Shown here piece by piece: positions 26,518 through 35,185 of a stretch of 64,000 nt of DNA; the stretch's first letter is position 1, and each line of letters starts with the position of its first letter. Location: positions 31,138-95,137 of the forward strand of contig CANQKF010000005.1 of the NCBI GenBank assembly GCA_947624445.1, written 5' to 3'. Under the pieces are notes generated by a model that saw only the letters and a list, made by a program, of their open reading frames with translations, was not told the DNA's origin and did not search any database. This DNA is from an uncultured Clostridia bacterium (GTDB lineage: Bacteria > Bacillota > Clostridia > Christensenellales > Borkfalkiaceae). The translations under genes were made by a program, and so were the position numbers.

Positions 26518-27714
26518 ATGCTCAGAAAGAAAGAATGCGTCGCAATGCTTCTCGCGGGCGGACAAGGGTCGAGACTGTATGCGCTCACCAACAATATCGC
26601 AAAACCCGCGGTCGCATTCGGCGCGAAGTACCGCATCATCGATTTTCCGCTCAGCAACTGCATCAATTCGGGGATCGATACCGTCGGCGTGCTGACGCAG
26701 TATGAACCGCTCGAGCTGAACGAATATATCGGGAACGGACAGCCTTGGGATCTCGACCGCGCCTTCGGCGGCGTGCACATCCTCTCGCCCTACCAGGCGA
26801 AGAAGAAGTCGTCGTGGTTCGAGGGAACGGCGAACGCCGTCTACCAGAACATGCACTTCATGAAGAAGTACAATCCCGATTATGTCTTGATCCTCTCGGG
26901 CGATCATATCTATAAGATGGACTATGCCGCGATGCTCCGCGCCCACAAGGCGACGGGGGCGGACTGCACGATCGCCGCCATCGAAGTCCCCATGAAGGAG
27001 GCCTCCCGCTTCGGGATCCTCAACACGAACGAGGACGGCTCCATCTACCAATTCGAAGAGAAGCCCAAGCAGCCCAAGAGCAACCTCGCCTCGATGGGCA
27101 TCTACATTTTCACGGCGGAAAAGCTCTTCAATTACCTCGAAATGGACGACGCCAATCCAGAATCCTCCAAGGATTTCGGCAAAGACGTGCTTCCCGCGAT
27201 GCTCCGCGCGGGCGAGAAGATGTATTCCTACCGCTTCCGCGGTTATTGGAAGGACGTCGGGACGATCTCTTCGCTCTGGGAATCCAACATGGATCTTCTC
27301 GGCAAGGATCCCGCGTTCGACGTGGGCGACAGCGGCTGGAAGATCCACTCCCGCAATCCGCTTGCGCCGCCCGAATACATCGGCGAGAGCGCGGAGGTCG
27401 AGAATTCCATGATCGCGCTCGGCTGCGAGATCGAGGGGACGGTACAGAACTCCGTGCTCGCCTCGAACGTCGTCGTCGAAGCGGGGGCGACCGTCCGCGA
27501 TGCCGTCATCATGGCGGGCACCGTCGTGAAGGCGGGCGCCTGCGTCGAGTATTCGATCGTCGATGAAAACGTCGTGATCGACCGCGCTGCCGCCGTCGGC
27601 GAGCCCAAGAGCGCGGGCGCAGGGATCGCCGTGCTCGGAAGAAACATCACGATCGCCGCCGGCGCGAAGGTCAAGGGCGGCACCGTGCTCGATAAGGATT
27701 ACAAGGGGGAATAA
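26518..27714 (+). CDS. glgC: Glucose-1-phosphate adenylyltransferase (catalytic subunit)
   Basis: Makes ADP-glucose from glucose-1-phosphate and ATP, the committed step of glycogen synthesis. The 398-residue protein has the intact nucleotidyltransferase loop [14 protein letters not shown] with the Arg and Lys of the active site, [19 protein letters not shown] (metal-binding Asp) and FEEKP, followed by a left-handed beta-helix (about 290-390) for allosteric control and oligomerisation. It pairs with glgD directly downstream (4-bp gap), as in GlgCD heterotetramers of Firmicutes. Confidence 0.97.
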   Translation: MLRKKECVAMLLAGGQGSRLYALTNNIAKPAVAFGAKYRIIDFPLSNCINSGIDTVGVLTQYEPLELNEYIGNGQPWDLDRAFGGVHILSPYQAKKKSSWFEGTANAVYQNMHFMKKYNPDYVLILSGDHIYKMDYAAMLRAHKATGADCTIAAIEVPMKEASRFGILNTNEDGSIYQFEEKPKQPKSNLASMGIYIFTAEKLFNYLEMDDANPESSKDFGKDVLPAMLRAGEKMYSYRFRGYWKDVGTISSLWESNMDLLGKDPAFDVGDSGWKIHSRNPLAPPEYIGESAEVENSMIALGCEIEGTVQNSVLASNVVVEAGATVRDAVIMAGTVVKAGACVEYSIVDENVVIDRAAAVGEPKSAGAGIAVLGRNITIAAGAKVKGGTVLDKDYKGE

Positions 27715-27718
27715 GCAC

Positions 27719-28843
27719 ATGGCACATTCTACGGTCGGCGTTATCTTTTCCAATGTACACGACGAAAATATCCCCGAACTCTCCCGTCATCGCACGATGG
27801 CGTCGGTCCCGTTCGGCGGAAGATACCGTCTCATCGACTTCGCCCTCTCGAATATGGTGAATTCGGGCATCACGACGGTCGGCATCGTCACGAAGAACAA
27901 CTATCAATCGCTCATCGACCACCTCGGCAGCGGCAAGGAGTGGGATCTCGCGCGAAAAGACGGCGGCATCATCCTGCTTCCGCCCTATTCCGACGAGACC
28001 GATAAACCCTACACGACCCGCCTCGAGGCGCTCATGAGCATCACGGGCTTTTTGACGCACCGCAAGGAGGACTATGTGGTCATCTCCGACTGCGACGGCA
28101 TCTCCCACATGGATATCGCCGATATCGTCCGCTTCCACGAGGAAAAGGGGGCGGATATCACGATGGTCTATCACGACGAGAGCGAGCCCTGCGAATCCAA
28201 CTACTTCATCACGCTCGATCCCGATCCCGCGACGGGGCGGGTGAAGGGGATCAAGATCAACCCGCGCGACCTCGCCGAGGGCGAAAACTATCATCTCTAT
28301 GTCAACGTGATGGTGATGAGCCGCGAGTTCCTCGTCGGCACCATCCAGGACGCCGTCACGCGCGGCTTCTCGAGCTTCGGCAGGGATATCCTTGCGAAGA
28401 ATGTGGAGACGCTCAAGATCTACGGCTACGGCTTCCGCGGCTACTATGCGGGCGTCAACTCCATGCAGGATTACTACACCCACAGCATGGAGCTCCTCCG
28501 CCGCGAAGTCCGCGACGAGCTCTTTGGCGGCCGCGATATCTACACGAAGGTCCGCGACAGCGCACCCTCGAAGTATCTCGGCGGCGCCGTCGTGCGCAAT
28601 TCGCTCATCTCCGACGGCTGCGTGATCGAAGGAACGGTCGAGAATTGCATCCTGTTCCGCGGCGTCAAGGTCGGAAAGGGGAGCGTGATCCGGAATTCCA
28701 TCGTCATGCAGGACTCCGTGATCGGCGAAAACGTCTCGCTCGACTGCGTTGTGACCGATAAGAACGTCGTCGTGCGCGACAGAAGGACGCTTTCGGGCTG
28801 CGCGGAGCTGCCGTACTTCATCTCCAAGGGCAGAATGCTGTAA
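27719..28843 (+). CDS. glgD: Glucose-1-phosphate adenylyltransferase, regulatory subunit GlgD
   Basis: Non-catalytic paralogue of GlgC that raises activity and sensitivity of the GlgC/GlgD enzyme. The 374-residue product keeps the overall fold (VPFGGRYRLIDFALSNMVNSG, DYVVISDCDG, C-terminal beta-helix) but its N terminus reads VGVIFSNVHDEN where GlgC has the Gly-rich catalytic loop, so the pyrophosphorylase motif is missing. This loss is normal for GlgD. It lies immediately after glgC in the same operon. Confidence 0.95.
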   Translation: MAHSTVGVIFSNVHDENIPELSRHRTMASVPFGGRYRLIDFALSNMVNSGITTVGIVTKNNYQSLIDHLGSGKEWDLARKDGGIILLPPYSDETDKPYTTRLEALMSITGFLTHRKEDYVVISDCDGISHMDIADIVRFHEEKGADITMVYHDESEPCESNYFITLDPDPATGRVKGIKINPRDLAEGENYHLYVNVMVMSREFLVGTIQDAVTRGFSSFGRDILAKNVETLKIYGYGFRGYYAGVNSMQDYYTHSMELLRREVRDELFGGRDIYTKVRDSAPSKYLGGAVVRNSLISDGCVIEGTVENCILFRGVKVGKGSVIRNSIVMQDSVIGENVSLDCVVTDKNVVVRDRRTLSGCAELPYFISKGRML

Positions 28844-28884
28844 TCAAACAGTTGTAAGCGAACAAAAAAAGAGGGGGAATTATT

Positions 28885-30408
28885 ATGAAAGCCACAGGAA
28901 AGCGCGCGAAGCAGACGCCGATCGAGGTCACGGAGACCGCACCCGCCGAAGTCGTGCGGGAGGAGCCGCCCGTCACCGTCGAGGCAAAGAAGAAGATCCT
29001 CTTCGTCGCGAGCGAAGCGGCGCCGTTCATCGCAACGGGGGGACTTGCCGAGGTCATCGGCTCGCTCTCCAAGGCGATCGCCGCCGACGGGCAATACGAC
29101 GTCCGCGTGATCATTCCGCTCTATCAGGATATCAAGAAGGAGTACCGCAAGGATTTCCGCTTTATCGGGAACATCTTCGTGCCGCTCTCGTGGCGCAACC
29201 AATACTGCGGCATCTTCGAATACGAGGCAAACCATGTGAAGTTCTATTTCGTGGACAACGAATACTACTTCAAGCGCCCCGGGTGCTACGGCTACTACGA
29301 CGACGGCGAACGCTTCGCCTTCTTCTGCCGCAGCGTCATGGAGATCCTCGGCTTCCTCAATTTCTACCCCGATATCCTGCACTGCCACGATTGGCAGGCG
29401 GCGCTCGCGGCGCTCTACCTCAAGACGATCTACTGCTTCCGCCCGGAATATCAGTTCATCCGCGCGGTATTCACAATCCACAACATCGAATATCAGGGGA
29501 AATACTCCCTCGATATCCTCGAAGATCTCTTCGGGATCTCCTACCGCTATAAGAATCTCGTCGAATACGACCGCTGCGTCAACCTCATGAAGGGGGCGAT
29601 CGAGTGTTGCGAACGCTTCACGACGGTCTCGCCGACCTACGCGGGGGAGATCAAGGATCCCTACTATGCGCACGGGCTCGATCAGATCGTGCGCCGCAAC
29701 GAGTTCAAGCTCTGTGGGATCCTCAACGGCATCGATCCCGAGTACTACGACCCCGCGACGGATAAGGCGCTCTTCGCGAATTACGACGCCGAACATCCCG
29801 AAAACAAGGCGGTCTGCAAGGAGGAGCTCCAGAAGATGCTGGGGCTGCCCGTCCGCCCGGATACGCCCGTCATCGCCATGATCTCCCGCCTCGTCAGCCA
29901 CAAGGGGCTCGACCTCGTGAAGGAAGTCATCGAGCAGGTGCTCCGCCAGGATGTGCAGTTCGTGCTGCTCGGCACGGGCGATTCGCAATACGAGAACTAC
30001 TTCTCGGCGCTTGCGCGCAACTACCCGGGGAAGGTAGTCTCCGTGATCTCCTTCAACTCCGATCTCTCGCGCAAGATCTATTCGGGCGCGGATCTCTTCC
30101 TCATGCCCTCCAAGAGCGAGCCGTGCGGGCTCTCGCAGATGATCGCGAGCCGCTACGGGACCGTCGCGATCGTGCGCGAAACGGGGGGCCTGAAAGACAG
30201 CATCACGCCCTACGGCGCAGGCGGGAACGGATTCACGTTCAGCAACTACGACGCCTACGATATGCTCTACGTCATCAACGAGGCGCTCGGGGTCTACCGC
30301 ATGAAGGACGAGTGGGCGAAATTGGTCCGCAAGGCCATGGAGACGGATTTCTCGTGGTCGACCTCCGCCAAGTACTACGAAGGACTGTACCTCGGCATGC
30401 TCAAATAA
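28885..30408 (+). CDS. glgA: Glycogen synthase (ADP-glucose, GT5)
   Basis: Elongates alpha-1,4-glucan from ADP-glucose. The 507-residue enzyme has a 32-residue Lys/Glu-rich N-terminal extension before the GT5 core KKILFVASEAAPF. The ADP-glucose loop, KTGGL/KVGGL in the classical enzymes, reads ATGGLAEV here, so the usual Lys is Ala. HCHDWQAA, FTIHNIEYQG, NGIDPEYYDP and the C-terminal LMPSKSEPCGLSQM catalytic block (Glu) are intact. Preceded by GGGGGAA. The Lys-to-Ala change is noted as a variant, not as evidence of inactivity. Confidence 0.96.
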   Translation: MKATGKRAKQTPIEVTETAPAEVVREEPPVTVEAKKKILFVASEAAPFIATGGLAEVIGSLSKAIAADGQYDVRVIIPLYQDIKKEYRKDFRFIGNIFVPLSWRNQYCGIFEYEANHVKFYFVDNEYYFKRPGCYGYYDDGERFAFFCRSVMEILGFLNFYPDILHCHDWQAALAALYLKTIYCFRPEYQFIRAVFTIHNIEYQGKYSLDILEDLFGISYRYKNLVEYDRCVNLMKGAIECCERFTTVSPTYAGEIKDPYYAHGLDQIVRRNEFKLCGILNGIDPEYYDPATDKALFANYDAEHPENKAVCKEELQKMLGLPVRPDTPVIAMISRLVSHKGLDLVKEVIEQVLRQDVQFVLLGTGDSQYENYFSALARNYPGKVVSVISFNSDLSRKIYSGADLFLMPSKSEPCGLSQMIASRYGTVAIVRETGGLKDSITPYGAGGNGFTFSNYDAYDMLYVINEALGVYRMKDEWAKLVRKAMETDFSWSTSAKYYEGLYLGMLK

Positions 30409-30419
30409 ATACGACGAAC

Positions 30420-30448
30420 GCACGGCGGACCTCCCAAAACCGCCGTGC
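30420..30448 (+). other. Intercistronic hairpin between glgA and glgP
   Basis: GCACGGCGG and CCGCCGTGC form a perfect 9-bp stem with an 11-nt loop. No T-run follows, so it is more likely an mRNA stability or processing element than a terminator. Confidence 0.7.
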
Positions 30449-30477
30449 GGAATAATGAATAGAGGACAAATTCAGGT

Positions 30478-32904
30478 ATGGAGAAACTCAACGCACAGGA
30501 AGCGCAACAGCTCATCGCGGGAAAACTTTCCCGCTATTTCGGGGTCTCGCCCGCCGAGGCCTCCCGCGAGCAGATCTATCGGGCGGTCGTTTTAAGCGTT
30601 CGCGACATCATGCTCGAGAAGCGGCAACAATTCCATATAAAGGTCAAAAAGGCGCGGGCAAAGCGCGTTTACTACCTCTGCATGGAATTTTTGATGGGGC
30701 GCTCGCTCAAAAACAGCGTCTACAATCTCGGCATTGGCGCGGCGCTCGAAGAGGCGCTCCGTCCCTATAAGCTCACGCTCGAAGATCTCTATGAAGAGGA
30801 GCCCGACGCGGGGCTCGGAAACGGGGGGCTCGGGCGCCTTGCGGCTTGCTTCCTCGATGGACTCGCAACGCAGAACTACCCCGCCATGGGTTTTTCCATT
30901 TGCTATCAATACGGGCTCTTCAAGCAGAAGATCGTCGACGGCTGGCAGATCGAACTGCCCGACGTCTGGCTCCCGGGCGGCGAGGCGTGGCTCACGCAGC
31001 GCACGGATAAGACGTTCATCGTCCGCTTCGACGGCGAGCTCGAGGAGCGCTGGACGGATCACGGCATGGAGACGGTGTATCACAACGCGAAGGAAGTCGA
31101 GGCGGTCGCCTATGATATGATGGTCTCGGGCGCCGATTCGCAGGCGGTCAGCGTGTTGCGCCTCTGGCGGTCGCGCGCCGTGCAGGAATTCGACATGCAG
31201 GCCTTCTCGCAGGGCAACTACGAGGCGGTCATGCGCGACGACAGCGACGCCCAGCTCATCTCGAAGGTACTCTATCCCTCGGATAACCACAACGAGGGCA
31301 AGTCGCTCCGCCTGAAACAGCAATACTTTTTGGTCTCGGCGTCGCTGCAATGCATCGTCTCCGACCACAAGCGCCGCTACGGTTCTCTGGCGCTCCTCCC
31401 GCAGATGGCGGCGATCCACATCAACGATACCCATCCCGCGCTTGCGATCCCCGAGCTCATGCGCATCCTCGTCGACGAGAACTACTTCGACTGGGAGACC
31501 GCATGGAACATCACGACGGCGACATGCGCCTACACCAACCATACCGTCCTCGCCGAGGCGCTCGAAACGTGGGCGGAGGACCTCGTTTCCCGCAGACTTC
31601 CGCGCATCTACGCAATTTTGAAGGAGATCAACCGCAGATTTTGCGACGACCTCTGGCACCGCTTCCCCGGGGATTGGAACAAGATCTCGCGCATGGCGAT
31701 CCTCGCGCACAACACGGTGCGCATGGCGAATCTCTGCGTCGTGGGGTCGAGCTCGGTCAACGGTGTCTCCGCGCTGCACAGCGCGATCATCAAGGAGAGC
31801 ATTTTCCGCGATTTCTACGACTATTCGCCCGAAAAGTTCACGAATGTGACGAACGGCATCGCGCACAGGCGCTGGCTCAACCAATCCAACCCCGAACTCT
31901 GCGCGCTCATCGACGACTGCATCGGCTCTGGCTACGCCAAGGACGCCGCAAAGCTCGAGGGGCTCCGCAAGTTCGCGGACGACGAGGGGGTACTTCGCCG
32001 CCTCGCCGAGATCAAGCGGATCAAGAAGCGGCAGTTTGCGGACTATGCCAAGAAGCAGCAGGGGATCGTCATCGACCCCGATACCGTGTTCGACGTGCAG
32101 GCAAAGCGCATGCACGAATACAAGCGGCAACTTCTGAACGTGCTGCACATCATCGGCGAATACAACGCGCTGCGCGAAAATCCCGCGCTCGACGTGCTGC
32201 CCAAGACCTACATCTTCGGCGCCAAGGCCGCGGCGGGCTATGATATGGCGAAACAGATCATGAAGCTCATCTGCTTCCTCGCCGAAGATATCCGCAAGGA
32301 TCCGCGGATCTCCGCAAAGCTCAACGTCGTCTACATGGAGAACTACAACGTGACGATGTCCGAAAAGCTGATGCCTGCCTCCGAGATCTCCGAGCAGATC
32401 TCGCTCGCGGGGAAAGAGGCGAGCGGCACGGGGAACATGAAGTTCATGATCAACGGCGCGCTCACCGTCGGCACGCTCGACGGCGCGAACGTCGAGATGG
32501 CGGAGAAAGTGGGGGAGGAGAACATCTTCATCTTCGGGCTCAAGGCGGACGAGGTGAAGGAGATCTGGAACCGCGGCTACAATTCGACGGAGTACTACAA
32601 CCAGAACCCGACGCTCCGCAAGATCGTGGAATCGCTCATCGTCGGCTTCAACGGCTGTTCGTTCGGCGAGATCGCGAACTATCTTCTGCGCTACGGCAGA
32701 GTCGCCGATCCCTACATGTGCCTTGCGGACTTCGAATCCTACACGCAGACGCACAACCGCGTCTCCGCGCTCTACCGCGACGATCCCATGGCATGGAACA
32801 AAAAATCGCTGCTCAACATCGCCGCGGCGGGATATTTCTCCGCCGACAGGAGCATCCGCGACTATGCAAACAATATCTGGCGCTTAAAACCCATCAACGG
32901 ATGA
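30478..32904 (+). CDS. glgP: Glycogen/maltodextrin phosphorylase (GT35)
   Basis: PLP-dependent enzyme releasing glucose-1-phosphate from the non-reducing ends of glycogen. The 808-residue protein has the family core DAGLGNGGLGRLAACFLD near residue 105, HINDTHPALAIPELMR, the cofactor and substrate block EASGTGNMKFMINGALTVGTLDGANVEM (PLP-binding Lys in NMK) and KTYIFGAKAAAGYDMAKQ. The N terminus is shorter than in animal enzymes, lacking the phosphorylation peptide. Sits after an intercistronic hairpin, so its message level may differ from that of glgA. Confidence 0.97.
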   Translation: MEKLNAQEAQQLIAGKLSRYFGVSPAEASREQIYRAVVLSVRDIMLEKRQQFHIKVKKARAKRVYYLCMEFLMGRSLKNSVYNLGIGAALEEALRPYKLTLEDLYEEEPDAGLGNGGLGRLAACFLDGLATQNYPAMGFSICYQYGLFKQKIVDGWQIELPDVWLPGGEAWLTQRTDKTFIVRFDGELEERWTDHGMETVYHNAKEVEAVAYDMMVSGADSQAVSVLRLWRSRAVQEFDMQAFSQGNYEAVMRDDSDAQLISKVLYPSDNHNEGKSLRLKQQYFLVSASLQCIVSDHKRRYGSLALLPQMAAIHINDTHPALAIPELMRILVDENYFDWETAWNITTATCAYTNHTVLAEALETWAEDLVSRRLPRIYAILKEINRRFCDDLWHRFPGDWNKISRMAILAHNTVRMANLCVVGSSSVNGVSALHSAIIKESIFRDFYDYSPEKFTNVTNGIAHRRWLNQSNPELCALIDDCIGSGYAKDAAKLEGLRKFADDEGVLRRLAEIKRIKKRQFADYAKKQQGIVIDPDTVFDVQAKRMHEYKRQLLNVLHIIGEYNALRENPALDVLPKTYIFGAKAAAGYDMAKQIMKLICFLAEDIRKDPRISAKLNVVYMENYNVTMSEKLMPASEISEQISLAGKEASGTGNMKFMINGALTVGTLDGANVEMAEKVGEENIFIFGLKADEVKEIWNRGYNSTEYYNQNPTLRKIVESLIVGFNGCSFGEIANYLLRYGRVADPYMCLADFESYTQTHNRVSALYRDDPMAWNKKSLLNIAAAGYFSADRSIRDYANNIWRLKPING

Positions 32905-32910
32905 CACACC

Positions 32911-34788
32911 ATGACGAGCTATTTTGATCCGCTCGACGAATCCTGCCGTTCCCCAATCGGGGCAGTGAAGTGCGGGTGCGAAGTACTATTCCACACATAC
33001 TATCGTGAAGGCGGAGAAGCTGGCTTCTCCGCCGACGTTTGCTATCTGCATTTCTTCCGCGACGACGGATTTTCGCAGTCGGTGCCCATGCGGCGCACCC
33101 GCGACGGCTTTTTCGCCTCGCTGAAATTCCACGAAGTCGGGTTGTACTTCTACTATTTTTCCTTTGGGGAGCGCGTGCTCGGGCGGGGCCCGATGCGCCG
33201 CGGCGTGCTCACGGGGGGAGATCCCGAATGCTGGCAGATCACCGTCTATGCGGAAACCTATGAGACGCCCGCATGGTTCAAGGGGGGCGTGATGTACCAG
33301 ATCTTCCCCGACCGCTTTGCGATCGGCGGCAAGCGGCGGGAGGTCAAGCCCTACCAGATCTTGCGCGACGATTGGGGCGGCATGCCGTCCTTCCGCCCGA
33401 ACGCCTTCGGAAAGGTGCTCAACAACGACTTTTTCGGGGGAAATCTCGCTGGGATCGCCGAAAAACTCGATTATCTCGCCGCGCTGCATGTGAAAACCAT
33501 CTACCTGAATCCCATCTTCGAGGCGTATTCCAATCACCGCTACGACACGGGCGACTACATGAAGATCGACGGGCTGCTCGGCACGCGCGAGGACTTCGAA
33601 GCGCTCGCCGCCGCGGCGAAACGGCGGGGGATCCGCATCCTTTTAGACGGCGTATTCAACCACACGGGCGACGACAGCCGCTACTTCAACAAATACGGGC
33701 GCTACGATTCCCTCGGCGCCTATCAGTCGCACGATTCGCCCTATGCCGCGTGGTATCGCTTCCGCCAATTCCCCGATCTCTATGAGAGCTGGTGGGGCAT
33801 CGAGACGCTCCCCGCGGTCAACGAACAATCCGAATCCTATCGCGAATTCATCACGGGAAGCGACGGCGTCGTGCAGACCTGGATGGCGCGCGGCGCGGCG
33901 GGCTACCGCCTCGACGTTGCCGACGAGCTCCCCGATTCCTTCATCCGCAAGGTGCGTGCCGCCGTCAAGCGCGCCGATCCCGAGGGGCTGCTCATCGGCG
34001 AGGTCTGGGAGGACGCGAGCAACAAAATTTCCTACGGCGAGCGCAGGACGTACCTGCTCGGCGACGAGCTCGACAGCGTGATGAACTATCCGCTCAAGAA
34101 CGGGATCATCAACTTCATGCTCACGGGCAACACGGCGGAGCTGCGCGAGACGATTTTCATGCTGCTCGACAACTACCCCAAGGAGACCCGCGATTGCCTC
34201 ATGAATCTCCTCGGCACGCACGATACGCCGCGCATTCTGACCGTCCTCTCGGGGCGGCGCTGCGCGGATAAGGAGGAAATGGCGCGCCTTGTGCTCACGC
34301 CCGAAGAGCGCGAGACCGCGTGCAAGCGCCTGCACATGGCCGCCGTCTTGCAATTCACGATCTTCGGCGTGCCCTGCATCTATTACGGCGACGAAGTCGG
34401 CATGGAAGGCTATTCCGATCCGTTCTGCCGCGGTTGCTTCCCGTGGGAAGAAGCCGAAGTCTCCGAGCTCGCAAAATTCTATGCGCGGCTGGGCGGGATC
34501 CGCACCGAGATCGCGCCCGACGTGTTCTCCGACGGCGATTACCGCGAACTCTATGCGGACAGCGGCTGCCTCGTGTTTGCGCGCAAAAAAGGAAAGCGCG
34601 CCGTCATCGTCTATTGCAACCGATCCTCCGCGCAGTACCGCCTGCGCTTCCGCGGAAGGTTATACGATCTGCTCAACGAATGCGCCGTGGAAGATCCGCT
34701 CCCGATCCTGGGCGAGAGCTACGGGATCCTACTGTGCGAGGAAGATACTATGTCAGACATAGATACTATGCGTGACATAGTACATTGA
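32911..34788 (+). CDS. GH13 alpha-glycosidase (neopullulanase/cyclomaltodextrinase-like)
   Basis: Cytoplasmic alpha-amylase family enzyme, probably trimming or debranching maltodextrins released from glycogen. The 625-residue protein has an N-terminal beta-sandwich (about 1-120, CBM34-like position), then PDRFAIGG, IYLNPIFEAYSNHRYDTGDY, LDGVFNHTGDDS, GYRLDVADELP (Asp nucleophile), LIGEVWEDAS (Glu) and LLGTHDTPRIL (Asp). This pattern fits GH13_20. No signal peptide. Two stretches coincide with the palindromic repeat: a weak copy early in the gene, and a tandem pair that encodes the last 15 residues (EDTMSDIDTMRDIVH). Confidence 0.92.
   Translation: MTSYFDPLDESCRSPIGAVKCGCEVLFHTYYREGGEAGFSADVCYLHFFRDDGFSQSVPMRRTRDGFFASLKFHEVGLYFYYFSFGERVLGRGPMRRGVLTGGDPECWQITVYAETYETPAWFKGGVMYQIFPDRFAIGGKRREVKPYQILRDDWGGMPSFRPNAFGKVLNNDFFGGNLAGIAEKLDYLAALHVKTIYLNPIFEAYSNHRYDTGDYMKIDGLLGTREDFEALAAAAKRRGIRILLDGVFNHTGDDSRYFNKYGRYDSLGAYQSHDSPYAAWYRFRQFPDLYESWWGIETLPAVNEQSESYREFITGSDGVVQTWMARGAAGYRLDVADELPDSFIRKVRAAVKRADPEGLLIGEVWEDASNKISYGERRTYLLGDELDSVMNYPLKNGIINFMLTGNTAELRETIFMLLDNYPKETRDCLMNLLGTHDTPRILTVLSGRRCADKEEMARLVLTPEERETACKRLHMAAVLQFTIFGVPCIYYGDEVGMEGYSDPFCRGCFPWEEAEVSELAKFYARLGGIRTEIAPDVFSDGDYRELYADSGCLVFARKKGKRAVIVYCNRSSAQYRLRFRGRLYDLLNECAVEDPLPILGESYGILLCEEDTMSDIDTMRDIVH
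32976..33006 (+). repeat. Possible degenerate palindromic repeat inside the GH13 gene
   Basis: TGCGAAGTACTATTCCACAC then ATACTATCG: the left half matches the copy at the purB start (TGCGAAGTACTAT), the right arm is degraded. Could be chance. Confidence 0.3.
34744..34784 (+). repeat. Tandem pair of palindromic repeats at the GH13 3' end
   Basis: First unit GATACTATGTCAGACATAG (perfect CTATGTC/GACATAG arms), second unit ATACTATG CGTGA CATAGTAC in the opposite loop orientation. Both lie within the reading frame, and the stop TGA comes two codons after the second unit. Confidence 0.75.
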
Positions 34789-35020
34789 CGGCATTTTGGG
34801 GCGCGATTTGCGGACGCGGAGAATTTTTTCCCGCGAGAAAGCGGTCGGAATTCCCGTCGGACGCGCGGCGCAAGCGGCGGCGCGGGATCCCAAAAACCGC
34901 AAAAATCGCAGCGGCGCAAGGCATGGAGTAGCGGTAAAATGTAAGCCGTGCGATTTTACGGAAAATGCGCAAAATCGGCGATTTTGCAGGAAATTACCCC
35001 TATTTTTGGCTGATTTTTGC

Positions 35021-35060
35021 CTTAACTATTCGTAAAAGCGGCGTTTTGCGAATAGTTAAG
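35021..35060. other. 40-bp inverted repeat, candidate dif/Xer recombination site
   Basis: Left arm CTTAACTATTCGTAAAA and right arm TTTTGCGAATAGTTAAG are complementary over 17 bp with one mismatch and are separated by exactly 6 bp (GCGGCG). Inner 11-bp arms with a 6-bp centre give the 28-bp geometry of Xer dif sites. It lies 126 bp before a XerS-like recombinase gene. Confidence 0.6.
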
Positions 35061-35082
35061 TGGATGTCTGCGGCCGTGTTTT

Positions 35083-35117
35083 CGCCCCTCTCCCTGCGGG
35101 GGCTTTTTCTTTTTTCC
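35083..35117 (+). terminator. Rho-independent terminator, probably of the glycogen operon
   Basis: GCCCC TCTCCCTGC GGGGGC stem-loop followed by TTTTTCTTTTTT. It is the first canonical terminator after the GH13 gene, 300 bp downstream. Confidence 0.75.
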
Positions 35118-35131
35118 GAAAAAAGCGCATT

Positions 35132-35147
35132 TTAACTATTCGCAAAA
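35132..35147 (+). promoter_or_regulatory. Third copy of the recombinase-associated half-site
   Basis: TTAACTATTCGCAAAA, identical to the right-arm version of the 40-bp palindrome, ending one base before the TTGACA -35 box of the recombinase gene. Position suggests autoregulation by the recombinase (inference). Confidence 0.6.
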
Positions 35148-35176
35148 TTGACAACCCGCTCGCGCTGTGCTATAAT
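35148..35176 (+). promoter_or_regulatory. Sigma-A promoter of the recombinase gene
   Basis: TTGACA (35148-35153), 17-nt spacer, TATAAT (35171-35176). The ATG is only 9 nt after the -10 box, so the mRNA is leaderless or nearly so. It excludes the longer ORF-track start at 35060. Confidence 0.9.
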
Positions 35177-35185
35177 GGTCTCGCC

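Larger units (their letters stand above)
34789..35185 (+). other. 397-bp intergenic region upstream of the recombinase gene
   Basis: No gene is visible. AT-richer than its surroundings and rich in self-complementary runs: GTAAAAT/ATTTTAC (34933-34959), AAAATCG/CGATTTT (34971-34985), the 40-bp palindrome at 35021-35060, a terminator at 35084-35117, and a third copy of the palindrome half-site at 35132-35147 joined to the recombinase promoter. Confidence 0.85.

Noticed and set aside
24436-32754. Long - strand ORFs of 1105, 270, 627 and 720 aa
   Set aside because: All are antisense to the glycogen operon, whose + strand genes have full domain evidence.
34789-35020. Structured small RNA in the region after the GH13 gene
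   Set aside because: Several short self-complementary runs exist, but no promoter with a matching terminator or known RNA family could be recognised.
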